Assembly: GCA_946479035.1 (NCBI GenBank) | Contig: CAMLDW010000006.1 | Span: forward strand, 26,736-90,735 | DNA from: an uncultured Chthonomonadaceae bacterium | GTDB taxonomy: Bacteria; Armatimonadota; Fimbriimonadia; Fimbriimonadales; Fimbriimonadaceae | Direction: 5' to 3' | DNA length: 64,000 nt | Shown here: positions 33,322 to 42,205 of the stretch, one piece after another | Layout of the letters: every line of letters begins with the position of its first letter | Numbering within the stretch: position 1 is the first letter of the stretch | Made by a program: the position numbers and the translations under genes | Notes under the pieces: model-generated | Told to the model about the DNA's origin: nothing | The model's input: the letters and a program-made list of their open reading frames with translations, nothing else | The model's database searches: none

Positions 33322-34357
33322 GGTCGCCGAGCAGGCGCGCGCAGCAGGCTGGGAGGTCGCCTACTTCGGCTCGCTGCGCGGGATCGAAGGGAAGTCCTGC
33401 CAAAAGGCGGGCGTCCCCTTCCATGGCCTGCCCTCGGAGCCGCTCTACCGGCTCTACACGCCGCGCGGTGTGCGCGCGGCGTGGCGGCTGCTGCGCGCGC
33501 GGCGGTCTGCGGTGCGCCTGCTCATGCAGTTCGGGCCGCACGCGCTGTTCTCTACAGGCGGATACGCGTCCGCGCCTGTCGCTTCGGCGGCGAGGTCGCT
33601 GGGCGTGCCGTATGTGATCCACGAACAGAACACCGTGCCGGGCCGCACGAACCGCATGCTCGCGAACGGTGCGTTCCGCGTGTGCACGGTGTTCGAGTCC
33701 TCAGCGCGCTTCTTCCCGCATGCGCGTACGGTGCTGACCGGGATTCCCATCCGCAAGGAGCTGCGCGCGAGCGCGCAGGGCGTCCTGCCGCTCACGCATT
33801 CGCTGGAGAAGGCCGCGCCGATCGTCCTGGTGATGGGCGGTTCGCAGGGCAGCGAGGCGATCAACGACATCGCGCTGGCGACGGCGGTGCGCATGGCCTC
33901 GACGCCGGTGCAGTGGGTGCACGTGACCGGCGCTAAGCTGTTCGAGCGGACCGTCGCGAGCAAGGACAAGATGGCGGTGCGAGCCGACTACACGATCAAG
34001 GCGTACCTGGACGCGGCGGAGATGGCCTCGGCGCTCTTTTCCTGTTCTCTGGCTGTGTGCCGGAGCGGCGCAGGGACGCTCGCCGAACTCGCCGCGTTCC
34101 GCAAGCCTTCGATCCTAGTGCCATACCCTCTGGCGTTCGGGGACCACCAGCGGTTCAACGCGCTCGAGTTCGAGAAGATGGGCGCGGCCGAGCTGCTCTT
34201 GCAGGCCGAACTCCGGGCAAACGCCCTGGAGTCCAGGATAGAAGGGTGGCTGGGGGACGGTGCGCGGTGCGAGCGGGCTGCCGCGAGCCTGGCGGCGTGG
34301 GACAAGCCCGACGCGGCAAGGCGTATATTGGGAATCCTAGAGGAGGCCGCCCAATGA
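33266..34357 (+). CDS. murG: MurG, lipid II-forming glycosyltransferase (CTG start)
   Basis: Peripheral inner-membrane GT28 enzyme of 363 residues adding GlcNAc to lipid I. The N-terminal glycine loop is LAVTGGGTGGHVFPALEVAE (residues 3-22), followed by IHEQNTVPGRTNRML (about 117-131), VMGGSQGSEAIND and the UDP-GlcNAc site CRSGAGTLAELAAFRKPSILVPYPLAFGDHQ (about 264-294). No ATG, GTG or TTG lies in frame between the upstream stop at 33221 and the GGGTGGH loop; the first canonical codon (GTG 33305) would delete that loop. A strong AGGAGGTGG is 6 nt before CTG at 33266, so CTG is the likely start. Confidence 0.93.
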   Translation: MRLAVTGGGTGGHVFPALEVAEQARAAGWEVAYFGSLRGIEGKSCQKAGVPFHGLPSEPLYRLYTPRGVRAAWRLLRARRSAVRLLMQFGPHALFSTGGYASAPVASAARSLGVPYVIHEQNTVPGRTNRMLANGAFRVCTVFESSARFFPHARTVLTGIPIRKELRASAQGVLPLTHSLEKAAPIVLVMGGSQGSEAINDIALATAVRMASTPVQWVHVTGAKLFERTVASKDKMAVRADYTIKAYLDAAEMASALFSCSLAVCRSGAGTLAELAAFRKPSILVPYPLAFGDHQRFNALEFEKMGAAELLLQAELRANALESRIEGWLGDGARCERAAASLAAWDKPDAARRILGILEEAAQ

Positions 34358-36645
34358 GGACGCCGCACGAGATCGCGACCGCGTTCAACGACCGTTCCGA
34401 GCTGGACGGGCGGCGTTCGTTCGTGCTGGTCGGGATCGGCGGCGCGGGGATGAGCGGAGTGGCCCGGATGCTCGCCCATCGCGGGTTTAGGGTGAAGGGG
34501 ACGGACCTTGTGGACTCGCGCGTCGTCGGAGAACTGCGAGCACTGGGCGTCGAGGTGCGGACCGGGCACACCGCCGAGGTCGTGTGCGACGGCGACGCGG
34601 TGGTCGTGTCGGACGCGGTTCCTTTGGCCACATCACCCGAGGTGCGGCGCGCGCGCGAGCTGGGCTGCCCCGTGTTCCGTCGGTCGCAGGCACTGGGCTG
34701 GCTGCTCAAGGACAAAAAGCTGGTCGCAGTGACGGGCACGCACGGCAAGACGACAACGACCGGGATGATCGGAGCCGGGCTGCTCGCCGCCGGGTTGGAC
34801 CCGACGATCGTCGTGGGCGCGGAGGTGCCACAGTTCGGAGGGTCGGTGGTGGAGGGGAAGGGGGAGTGGGCGGTGGTGGAGGCCTGCGAGGCGTACGACT
34901 CGCTGCACGACTTCGACCCGACTATCGTGGTTCTGACGAACCTCGAGCTGGACCATGTGGACTTTCACGGGAGCTGGGAGAACCTGAAGGGTTCAGTTAC
35001 TCGTTTCGTCTCCAAATTGCCCAAGGATGGCGAGCTTGTGTTCCATCGTGCTGACAAAGGTTCGCTGGAAGTGGCCGCCGCTGTTGGAAGACAGCAGCGC
35101 TACTCGGACGCCGCAAACGACAAGGCCACGGTTGCTTTGGAGCATATCGTGACAGGCGGAGAGCACAATCGCGACAATGCTCTGTTAGCCATGACCGCCC
35201 TCGACGCGGTTTTCCAGATGGGGTCTCCGAAGTTCGAAGAGGTTATTCGACTCAGGGGTGCCGGGTTCCGCGCGGTGTATGAGTTTCGCGGCGCGGAGCG
35301 GCGGTTGCAGGTGCTGCAGTCCGGCGACATCGAGGTCGTCGACGACTACGCGCACCACCCGACTGAGATCCGCGCGAGCATCCAAGCGCTAAGGGAGAAG
35401 TATCCGGACAGGCGGCTCGTCATCGTGTACCAGCCGCACCTCTATTCGCGCACAAAGGGCCTCATGAAGGAGTTCGCGAGCGCGCTCGACGGAGCCGACC
35501 ACGTTTTCCTCACCGACATCTACCCGGCCCGCGAGGACCCGGTTCCGGGCGTCAGCAGCCTGCGAATCGCCGAGCTAATGGAGTCTCCCGTCAGCTACGT
35601 ACCTAGCCGCCACCTGCTCCCAAGAATGGTCAAAAAGCTCGCGAGGGAGGGCGACGTGGTGGTGGGCATGGGCGCAGGCAGCATCGAGAGCTTCGCCCCC
35701 GACTTTATCCAAGAGCTGCAACGCAAAGGCAACAAGATCGCGGTCGTGTACGGCGGCGACAGCGCCGAAAGGGAAGTGAGCATCCATAGCGGGCGAGAGG
35801 TCTTCAATGCTCTTTTGGAGCTCGGCTACGATGCGTTCCTGATCGATGTCACAGACATGCTCCTGAGCAAGGGGTTTACAGGGCACATGAAGGGAACCGA
35901 CCGGCCCGACCTCGCGTTCCTGTGCGTCCACGGCACGCACGCGGAGGACGGCGCGATCCAGGGCTTTTTCGAGCTGCTCCACATCCCTTACACCGGCAGC
36001 GGGGTGCAGGCGAGCGCGATCGCGATGGACAAGGCGCTCACCAAACAGGTGCTGGAAGCCTGCGGCCTCCCGACGCCGAAAGGCGTAAAGTGGCACAAGA
36101 GCGAGCCGAGGCCGAAGCTCCCAAAGCTGCCCGTGATCGTCAAACCGAACGCGCAGGGCTCGACCGTCGGCCTGAGCTTCGTCGAGAAGGAGGACCAGCT
36201 CGAAAGGGCCATCAGGACCGCGTTCGCTTACGACGACGCCGTGCTGCTCGAAGAGTGGGTGAAGGGAACTGAGATCTCTGTACCGGTTGCAGGGGACCAA
36301 GCGCTCCCGGCCGTCGAGATCGTGCCAGCCAGCGGTCGCTACGACTTCGAGGCCAAGTACACGCCCGGCGCGACGGAAGAGGTCTGCCCGGCCAGAATCA
36401 GCAAAAAAGACGAGAAGTCTGCGGCCGAGCTTGCCCTCAAGGCGCACCGCGCGCTCGGCTGCCGAGGCGTGACGCGCACGGACATGATCGTGGCCAAAGA
36501 TAGGACCGTCGTGCTCGAAGTCAACACCCTCCCCGGCATGACCGCGACGAGCCTCGTGCCAAAAAGCGCTCGGACCCACGGCTGGAGCTTCAACGACCTC
36601 GTCAAATGGATGACAGAAGATGCCCTCAAGGCCGCGGCGGACTAG
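34354..36645 (+). CDS. murC-ddl: MurC-Ddl fusion: UDP-MurNAc:L-Ala ligase / D-Ala:D-Ala ligase
   Basis: 763-residue fusion of two ligases of the same pathway. MurC part, about 1-456: VGIGGAGMSGVARML (26-40), ATP loop TGTHGKTTTT (127-136), VVDDYAHHPTEIRASI (328-343), YQPHLYSRTKGL, and YPAREDPVPGV (390-400). Ddl part, about 459-763: VYGGDSAEREVSIHSG (465-480), HGTHAEDGAIQG (526-537), KPNAQGSTVGLSFV (597-610) and LEVNTLPGMT (721-730), complete ATP-grasp motifs. Both halves look intact and of normal length, except that MurC is compressed between its ligase loop and EHNRDNAL (around 245-275). Chlamydiae are known to have such a fusion. ATGA overlap with murG; overlaps ftsQ by 26 nt. It supplies D-Ala-D-Ala for murF upstream. 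Confidence 0.95.
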   Translation: MRTPHEIATAFNDRSELDGRRSFVLVGIGGAGMSGVARMLAHRGFRVKGTDLVDSRVVGELRALGVEVRTGHTAEVVCDGDAVVVSDAVPLATSPEVRRARELGCPVFRRSQALGWLLKDKKLVAVTGTHGKTTTTGMIGAGLLAAGLDPTIVVGAEVPQFGGSVVEGKGEWAVVEACEAYDSLHDFDPTIVVLTNLELDHVDFHGSWENLKGSVTRFVSKLPKDGELVFHRADKGSLEVAAAVGRQQRYSDAANDKATVALEHIVTGGEHNRDNALLAMTALDAVFQMGSPKFEEVIRLRGAGFRAVYEFRGAERRLQVLQSGDIEVVDDYAHHPTEIRASIQALREKYPDRRLVIVYQPHLYSRTKGLMKEFASALDGADHVFLTDIYPAREDPVPGVSSLRIAELMESPVSYVPSRHLLPRMVKKLAREGDVVVGMGAGSIESFAPDFIQELQRKGNKIAVVYGGDSAEREVSIHSGREVFNALLELGYDAFLIDVTDMLLSKGFTGHMKGTDRPDLAFLCVHGTHAEDGAIQGFFELLHIPYTGSGVQASAIAMDKALTKQVLEACGLPTPKGVKWHKSEPRPKLPKLPVIVKPNAQGSTVGLSFVEKEDQLERAIRTAFAYDDAVLLEEWVKGTEISVPVAGDQALPAVEIVPASGRYDFEAKYTPGATEEVCPARISKKDEKSAAELALKAHRALGCRGVTRTDMIVAKDRTVVLEVNTLPGMTATSLVPKSARTHGWSFNDLVKWMTEDALKAAAD

Positions 36646-37363
36646 GAAGAAGCGAAGGAAGATCTGGGATCCTCACAAAGACTGGTCGCCGGGGCTTTGG
36701 GGGGCGCTGGGGCTCAACCTCCTGCTCGGCCTCACCTTGAGCCCTGTGACCGCCCTACAGCGCGTCCGGGTCGTCGGGGCCGCTGGCTACGACCAGGCCA
36801 GGATCAGGCGCATCCTGGGCACGCTATTGGGCCGGCCCTGCCTGCGGACGGACAGAGACCAGGTACAGAGCGCGATGCTCGAGAACCTGGCGGTCGAAGA
36901 CGCCGACTTCCGCACCAACCTCTTCGGGCGCGGCGTGCTGCGGCTGTCTTACAAGCGGCCGGTCGCGGCCCTGGCGGGGCAGGACCGGACATACCTCTCC
37001 TCGCGCGGCGCGGCGTTCAGCTGTCCGGACGCGCCTGTGCTCCATATCTCTGTGGAGCCGCCTGTCGCTGTAGGCGCGGTGAATCTCGCGGCATTTGGTG
37101 CATGGCGCTCGGGGCTCGCAGCCCGAATGTGCGAAAATATCTCAGGACGGCTGCCGGACAGGGTTTGGAGGTTGGTCGTGTCGAACAGCGGCTTCGTGAC
37201 GCTCGTGCCGGACGCGGGCGGCACGGTCGAGTTCGGATCGTTCGACGACATGGACAGGAAGATCCAGGCGCTCGACAAGGCACTGAGCGACAACCCCGCG
37301 CTGCTTGCGCATGTGCGCGTTCTGAACCTGTTGTCTCCCGATGCCCCGGTGGTCCGTCGTTAG
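36620..37363 (+). CDS. ftsQ: FtsQ/DivIB-like division protein
   Basis: 247 residues. A very basic cytoplasmic tail (PSRPRRTRKKRRK), one membrane segment (about 27-45, LWGALGLNLLLGLTLS), then a POTRA-type domain: LQRVRVVGAAGYDQARIRRILGTLLGRPCLRTD (about 46-78), and a FtsQ beta domain with RPVAALAGQDRTYLSSRGAAF. Position between murC and ftsA supports the call; the family is weakly conserved. It bridges FtsL and later division proteins in the periplasm. ATG at 36620 lies inside the end of murC-ddl. Confidence 0.85.
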   Translation: MPSRPRRTRKKRRKIWDPHKDWSPGLWGALGLNLLLGLTLSPVTALQRVRVVGAAGYDQARIRRILGTLLGRPCLRTDRDQVQSAMLENLAVEDADFRTNLFGRGVLRLSYKRPVAALAGQDRTYLSSRGAAFSCPDAPVLHISVEPPVAVGAVNLAAFGAWRSGLAARMCENISGRLPDRVWRLVVSNSGFVTLVPDAGGTVEFGSFDDMDRKIQALDKALSDNPALLAHVRVLNLLSPDAPVVRR

Positions 37364-37369
37364 GCGAAA

Positions 37370-38128
37370 ATGGATCCGTTCATTAAGAACAAGAACAACG
37401 CTTGGGTCATGCCGGTCGGCGTGCTCGCGCTGCTGGTGGGTTGGATGGCGACCTCGGCGTGGATTACCGACAGCTCAAACACTGGGCGCCTCAACCGGTT
37501 GCCGACGGACGTCCGCGAACGCCTAATGGCCGGCAAGCTCGACGCGCAGTCCGAGCTTGTTAGCCTTCACGACGAGATCAAGAAGCTGCGCGACGAGAAC
37601 AGCGGACTGCAGCACCAGCTCGCAGAGGGGAGCAAGGGGACGACGGAGCTCAACGACAGCCTACAGGACACAAAACTCTTCGCTGGCCTCACAGAGGCGG
37701 AGGGTCCAGGCGTTACGATCGTCTTGCGCGACTCGAAAAAGCCGGTGGCCAACGTGCTCGACCCGGGCGGGGGGATCATCCACGACACGGACGTGCTCAA
37801 GGTCGTGAACGAACTGTGGAACGCGGGCGCGGAGGCGATCGCGGTCAACGGCAAGCGCGTCGGGCCGCGCACTAACTTTCGTTGCGTCGGCTCGACGATC
37901 CTCGTCGACAGCATCCGGATTGCGACCCCGATCCGGATCGACGCGATCGGTGACCAGCAGACGCTGCTGGGCGCGATGAACCTTCCCGGCGGGCCACTGG
38001 ACGAGATCCGCGACGTGGACTCTCAGATGACAGAGATCGTGATCGTCGAGCGGCACAGGCTCCCTGCGTTCACTGGCTCGATGACGGCCAAGTTCTCCAA
38101 GATCCCGACCGTCGAAGGGAACAAGTAG
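37370..38128 (+). CDS. DUF881 family protein (YlxW/YlxX type)
   Basis: 252 residues: one N-terminal membrane helix (about 13-31, AWVMPVGVLALLVGWMATS), a coiled-coil stretch (about 65-90, SLHDEIKKLRDENSGLQHQL) and the DUF881 core: GPGVTIVLRDSKK (about 111-123), IHDTDVLKVVNELWNAGAEAIAVNGKRV (about 135-162) and NLPGGPLDEI. In Bacillus the ylxW and ylxX genes of this family lie between divIB and sbp in the same cluster, the same order as here. Function in division is not established. It lies 6 nt after ftsQ and its stop overlaps the sbp start by 1 nt. Confidence 0.88.
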   Translation: MDPFIKNKNNAWVMPVGVLALLVGWMATSAWITDSSNTGRLNRLPTDVRERLMAGKLDAQSELVSLHDEIKKLRDENSGLQHQLAEGSKGTTELNDSLQDTKLFAGLTEAEGPGVTIVLRDSKKPVANVLDPGGGIIHDTDVLKVVNELWNAGAEAIAVNGKRVGPRTNFRCVGSTILVDSIRIATPIRIDAIGDQQTLLGAMNLPGGPLDEIRDVDSQMTEIVIVERHRLPAFTGSMTAKFSKIPTVEGNK

Positions 38129-38508
38129 TGATCCTGATACCCCTCCTGGCCCTCGTCGTCGGCGTGCTGATCGGTCTAAAACTGGCTATCCCGGTCGGCG
38201 GCGACCTCGGGATCTATCTGCCGGTGGCAGTAATTGCTGGAATCGACTCGGTTTTTGGGGGATGGCGGAGCGCGCTAGAGGGTAAGTTCCAGAACAGCGT
38301 TTTCGTCACCGGCTTCGTGAGCAACATGCTGATCGCATCGTTCCTCGCGTGGGTCGGCGATAGAATAGGAGTCAATCTTTTCGTGGCGGCGTCCCTCGTG
38401 CTCGGCTGGAGGATCTTCAACAACCTGAGCATGATCCGGCGGCACGCATTGAACCTGTGGCAGGACGCCCGGTCCAGGAACCGAATTGACCAAGGATCAG
38501 GACGATAG
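38128..38508 (+). CDS. sbp: small basic protein (DUF1290)
   Basis: 126 residues with three or four membrane helices (about 2-20, 27-42, 58-75, 82-95). The family core LPVAVIAGIDSVFGGWRSALEGKFQNSVFVTGFVSNMLIASFLAWVGDRIGV is plain. Homologues sit directly before ftsA in Bacillus and Actinobacteria; function unknown. GTG start at 38128 shares a base with the stop of the DUF881 gene. Its stop is directly followed by the TTG of ftsA. Confidence 0.9.
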   Translation: MILIPLLALVVGVLIGLKLAIPVGGDLGIYLPVAVIAGIDSVFGGWRSALEGKFQNSVFVTGFVSNMLIASFLAWVGDRIGVNLFVAASLVLGWRIFNNLSMIRRHALNLWQDARSRNRIDQGSGR

Positions 38509-39747
38509 TTGGACACAGAGATGGGAAGGACCGCTTACGTCATCGACATCGGAACGAGCAAGACGACGTGCGTCGCCGCTACCGTGGACCACGACGACCT
38601 CAAAGTCGTCTCGGCCGCGGCGGTGGTCAGCCGTGGGGTCAAGAAGGGCCGAGTCGCCGAGCCTGAGCTTGTCGCAGAGTGCCTGCGGATCGCGATCGGG
38701 CGGGTGAAGGACGAGACCGGCAAGACGGTCGACCGAGTGCTGGTAGGCGTGCCTGGACGCACCGTCCGTAGCGAACTGAGCCGTGGAGTGAGGCCGATGT
38801 ACCCGGCGGGAAAGGAGGTCCACCAAGAGGACCTGCTCCAGGTCAACGAGCACAGCCGGCAGTTCCGCCTGCAAGATGGGTTCGAGCTTCTCCAGACCTT
38901 GCCCTGTGACTACCGCATCGACGGACTTCCCGTGGTCGGTGACCCGATTGGCAAGCGCGCGAACCGGCTCGAGGTCATCACACACGTGATGTCGGCCCAG
39001 GCCAAGGACCTTGAGCGCCTGGGCAAGACGGTGAAGGCCGCAGGGGTCGAGATCGAGGAGTTCGTGCCCGTCTCGCTGGCGACCGGCCTCGGCGCGATCC
39101 GACCGGTCGACGCAGAAGCCGGGTGCCTCGTGGTCGACATCGGAAGCGGCACGACCGACGCTGCCGTCTTTGAGCGCGGCTCGTGCTCGCTCCTGGCTTC
39201 GATCGAAGTGAACGGCGCCCACGTGACAGGGGACATCGCGAACCTGATCAAAGTCTCTACCCAGGACGCCGAGAGCCTCAAGCTCGCGCACGGCCACGCG
39301 GACCCCTCCCAGATCGGCGAGGACGAGGTCGTCCATGTAAAACAGGTGGGAAACGAGGCTTCAAGGCCGTTTCCGCGTAAGGTACTCTCCGAAATCATCG
39401 AGAGCCGCGTGAGGGAGATCGCCACGCTGCTCAAGGAAGAGCTGCTCAAGCCCGACCCGCGAAGGCAACTGCCGAGGAGCATTGTACTGACGGGAGGGGG
39501 GGCGCACCTTCCTGGAACCGACGCGGTGTTCAAGCGCGTTTTTGATGCGGACTCGGTGAGGCTGGGCACTCCTCGGCTCGTCGGAACGGAGTCGAGGAGG
39601 GTGTCGGTGCCGGAGATGTCGGCCGCCGTCGGTCTCGCGCTGTTCGCGCTCGAAGGCAGCGAGGTCGAGCTTGCGCCGGTATCCGGCGCCGTAGATTGGA
39701 AACAAAAGATCAGGTCGCTGAGGTCCATCTTCGGACCTCGCTCCTAG
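38509..39747 (+). CDS. ftsA: FtsA, actin-like Z-ring anchor
   Basis: 412 residues (408 from the alternative start). Actin-fold ATPase tethering FtsZ to the membrane. Phosphate-1 motif [15 protein letters not shown] (about 9-23), the 1C domain (about 85-165), phosphate-2 [17 protein letters not shown] (about 208-224) and the adenosine motif [14 protein letters not shown] (about 324-337). The C-terminus [16 protein letters not shown] is a basic amphipathic helix suited to membrane targeting. TTG at 38509, with AGGATCAGGA upstream, or ATG at 38521, start unresolved. Confidence 0.93.
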   Translation: MDTEMGRTAYVIDIGTSKTTCVAATVDHDDLKVVSAAAVVSRGVKKGRVAEPELVAECLRIAIGRVKDETGKTVDRVLVGVPGRTVRSELSRGVRPMYPAGKEVHQEDLLQVNEHSRQFRLQDGFELLQTLPCDYRIDGLPVVGDPIGKRANRLEVITHVMSAQAKDLERLGKTVKAAGVEIEEFVPVSLATGLGAIRPVDAEAGCLVVDIGSGTTDAAVFERGSCSLLASIEVNGAHVTGDIANLIKVSTQDAESLKLAHGHADPSQIGEDEVVHVKQVGNEASRPFPRKVLSEIIESRVREIATLLKEELLKPDPRRQLPRSIVLTGGGAHLPGTDAVFKRVFDADSVRLGTPRLVGTESRRVSVPEMSAAVGLALFALEGSEVELAPVSGAVDWKQKIRSLRSIFGPRS

Positions 39748-39770
39748 GTCGGAAAATCGTATCGCTGGAC

Positions 39771-40982
39771 GTGCAAATAGTGGAATCAACAGGCGCAGTC
39801 ATCAAAGTCATCGGCGTGGGCGGTGGCGGTTCGAACGCGGTCAACAGGATGATCGAGGCGGGCATCCGTGGCGTCGACTTCGTCGCCATGAACACCGACG
39901 TGCAGGTCCTCGACCGCTCTACGGCGACCCGCAAGATCCAACTGGGCACCAACCTGACTCGCGGGCTCGGTGCGGGGGGCGACCCTGAGATCGGGCGCTC
40001 GGCCGCAGAAGAGAGCAAGAACGAGATCCGTAAGACGCTCGACGGCGCCGACATGGTCTTTTTGACCGCAGGCATGGGCGGCGGTACTGGGACAGGCGCA
40101 GCGCCCGTCATCGCCGACATCGCGCGCGAGATCGGCGCGCTAGCGGTCGCCATCGTCACAAAGCCGTTCGTGTTCGAGGGCCAGCGGCGCAAAAAGCTAG
40201 CCGAGGACGGCGTGACTTCGCTGATGGGGCGCGTCGACACCCTCATCACGATTCCTAACAACCGCCTTATGGAGGTCGTCGAGAGGCGCACGACGCTGAG
40301 CGACGCGTTTCGCGTAGCCGACGACGTGCTTCGCCAGGGAGTGCAGGGGATCAGCGACATCATCACGATCCCGGGCCAGATCAACGTGGACTTCGCCGAC
40401 GTCAAGGCGGTCATGAAGGGCGCCGGCCCTGCCCTGATGGGCATCGGGCACGGCGTAGGCGAGCACAGGGCGATCCAGGCGGCCCAGAGCGCTACGCAGA
40501 GCCGCCTGCTCGAGCAGACGATCAACGGCGCGCGCGGACTGCTAGTCAACATCACCAGCGGCGAGGACCTGACCCTCTCAGAGGTCAGCGAGGCGATGGA
40601 CTACATCCACGGCCTGTGCGACACGGAGGACGCGAACATCTACTTTGGAACGGTCATCGAGCCGGAGCTCGAGGACGAAGTCCGGATAACGGTTCTGGCA
40701 ACGGGGTTCGTGGACCTCACGCCGGTCGGTCGCGCTTCGCGCAACGGCCAGGCAGCCGTGCGACAGCGCGCGGAGCCTCAGTACCAGCCTCAGTCCCAGT
40801 CCCAACAGCTCTCGCCACAGTTCGGCGCACGCATCTCGCCCAAGGACATTTGGGACCAGGAGCGCGCGCCAGCGAGAGCGGCCGCTCCGGAGCCGGAAGA
40901 GATCTTCGACGACAACGACATCGACATCCCGGCGTTCCTGCGCGAGCACAGGCGAAAGCAGGAAGAAGCGGTCAGGGAGTAG
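39771..40982 (+). CDS. ftsZ: FtsZ, tubulin-like cell division GTPase
   Basis: About 403 residues. GTP-binding elements: [18 protein letters not shown] (11-28), the tubulin signature GGGTGTG at 103-109, the T7 loop region [11 protein letters not shown] and the C-terminal fold with TVLATGF. A glutamine-rich linker ([11 protein letters not shown]) precedes the conserved C-terminal peptide [15 protein letters not shown], the FtsA-binding tail. GTG at 39771 is preferred; GTG 39780 or TTG 39696 (inside ftsA) are possible. Last gene of the dcw operon; tRNA-Ser follows convergently with no intrinsic terminator visible in the 3-bp gap. Confidence 0.94.
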   Translation: MQIVESTGAVIKVIGVGGGGSNAVNRMIEAGIRGVDFVAMNTDVQVLDRSTATRKIQLGTNLTRGLGAGGDPEIGRSAAEESKNEIRKTLDGADMVFLTAGMGGGTGTGAAPVIADIAREIGALAVAIVTKPFVFEGQRRKKLAEDGVTSLMGRVDTLITIPNNRLMEVVERRTTLSDAFRVADDVLRQGVQGISDIITIPGQINVDFADVKAVMKGAGPALMGIGHGVGEHRAIQAAQSATQSRLLEQTINGARGLLVNITSGEDLTLSEVSEAMDYIHGLCDTEDANIYFGTVIEPELEDEVRITVLATGFVDLTPVGRASRNGQAAVRQRAEPQYQPQSQSQQLSPQFGARISPKDIWDQERAPARAAAPEPEEIFDDNDIDIPAFLREHRRKQEEAVRE

Positions 40983-40985
40983 GAC

Positions 40986-41073
40986 TGGCGGAGCGGGTGG
41001 GATTCGAACCCACGATAGGTTTCCCTATACACGATTTCCAATCGTGCTCCTTAGACCGCTCGGACACCGCTCC
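40986..41073 (-). tRNA. tRNA-Ser (GGA)
   Basis: 88 nt with encoded CCA. Acceptor GGAGCGG pairs with CCGCTCC; discriminator G as expected for serine. Anticodon stem ACGAT/ATCGT with loop TGGAAA-type carrying GGA. A long variable arm (tatagggaaacctatc) pairs internally, the hallmark of class II tRNAs. TTCGAATC T-loop present. Convergent with ftsZ, 3 bp apart. Confidence 0.95.
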
Positions 41074-41161
41074 GCGCCTGGCCCTATTATGGTCGGTTCC
41101 GCCCCTGCGCTGTCATAGCCGGTCGGCCGAGCCAGGGTCCGTGTAAGCTCCAAAGCGCGTC

Positions 41162-42205
41162 ATGAAAGCGACGGTGCATACGATCCGCGAGTCCATCGAG
41201 GAGCGGGAGCGGCAGACCCTGGGGCGCTTTGCGATGCTGAGCGCGGACTCGCGCGGCCGTAGGCGCGAAGAGGCGCCGGACCCGGTCCGAACCTGCTTCC
41301 AGCGCGACCGCGACCGAGTGCTTCACTCCAAGCCGTTCCGCAGGCTCAAGCACAAGACGCAGGTCTTCATCGACCCGGTCGGCGATCACTACCGCACGCG
41401 ACTGACCCACTCGCTCGAAGTCGCCCAGATAGCACGGACGGTCGGCCGAGCGCTGCTCCTGAATGAGGACCTGATCGAGGCGGTCGCGCTCGGGCATGAC
41501 GTGGGGCACACGCCTTTCGGGCACATCGGCGAGCAGGCACTGGACGAAGTGCTGCAAGAGCTCCGAGACCCCGCTCTCCCGACGAAGTTCCGCCACTACG
41601 AGCAGTCACTGCGCGTGGTCGATGTGCTCTCCGACCTTAACCTAACGCACGAGGTGAGGGAAGGGATTGGCGGCCACAGCAAGGGCCGCAAGGACCTTAC
41701 CGCATTCGACGGCGAGCCGACGAGCACGCTCGAGGCCGCCGTCGTGCGCATCGCAGACCGCATCGCGTACGTGAACCACGACCTCGACGACGCGGTCCGC
41801 AGCGGCATCATTGCTGCGGTGCCGGCAGAGTTCCAGAAGATCGGTACCGGCCACGGAGCTAGGATCGGCGCCATGGTCGTCGACGTCATCGAAAACAGCT
41901 TCGACCAGCCGGCGATCCGGCTCTCCGGCCCAATGCTCGCGCTGATGAACGAGATCAAGGAATGGCTCTACGAGAACGTCTATCTCGAGTACCCGCGGAA
42001 GTACCCCGACATCGGCAAGGCGAAGCACATCGTCCGGTCGCTGTTCCTGCACTATCTTGAATCGGGCGACCTGCCGGAGGGGTTTGTGGGCAAGCAGGGC
42101 GCGCTCGACTACGTCGCGGGCATGACGGACAGGTTTGCGATCGAGAAGTTCCGCGAGCTTTTCATCCCGACAGGGTTCGATGAGCGCATCAGGACCGTGC
42201 CTTAG
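41162..42205 (+). CDS. dgt: dGTPase-like HD-domain triphosphohydrolase
   Basis: 347 residues. Hydrolyses dGTP or other dNTPs to nucleoside and triphosphate, controlling dNTP pools. Motifs: FQRDRDRVLHSKPFRRLKHKTQVF (about 46-69), THSLEVAQIAR with the first metal histidine (His83), GHDVGHTPFGHIGE with the HD pair (112-113) and further histidine, and EAAVVRIADRIAYVNHDLDDA (about 191-211) with the last aspartate ligand. Length fits the shorter Dgt type. It overlaps by 4 nt at its stop with the convergent antiporter gene (TTAG). Confidence 0.93.
   Translation: MKATVHTIRESIEERERQTLGRFAMLSADSRGRRREEAPDPVRTCFQRDRDRVLHSKPFRRLKHKTQVFIDPVGDHYRTRLTHSLEVAQIARTVGRALLLNEDLIEAVALGHDVGHTPFGHIGEQALDEVLQELRDPALPTKFRHYEQSLRVVDVLSDLNLTHEVREGIGGHSKGRKDLTAFDGEPTSTLEAAVVRIADRIAYVNHDLDDAVRSGIIAAVPAEFQKIGTGHGARIGAMVVDVIENSFDQPAIRLSGPMLALMNEIKEWLYENVYLEYPRKYPDIGKAKHIVRSLFLHYLESGDLPEGFVGKQGALDYVAGMTDRFAIEKFRELFIPTGFDERIRTVP

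Noticed and set aside
33305..34357. GTG start at 33305 for murG
   Set aside because: It would remove the nucleotide/lipid-binding glycine loop GGGTGGH, which is essential in MurG, and lacks a ribosome binding site.
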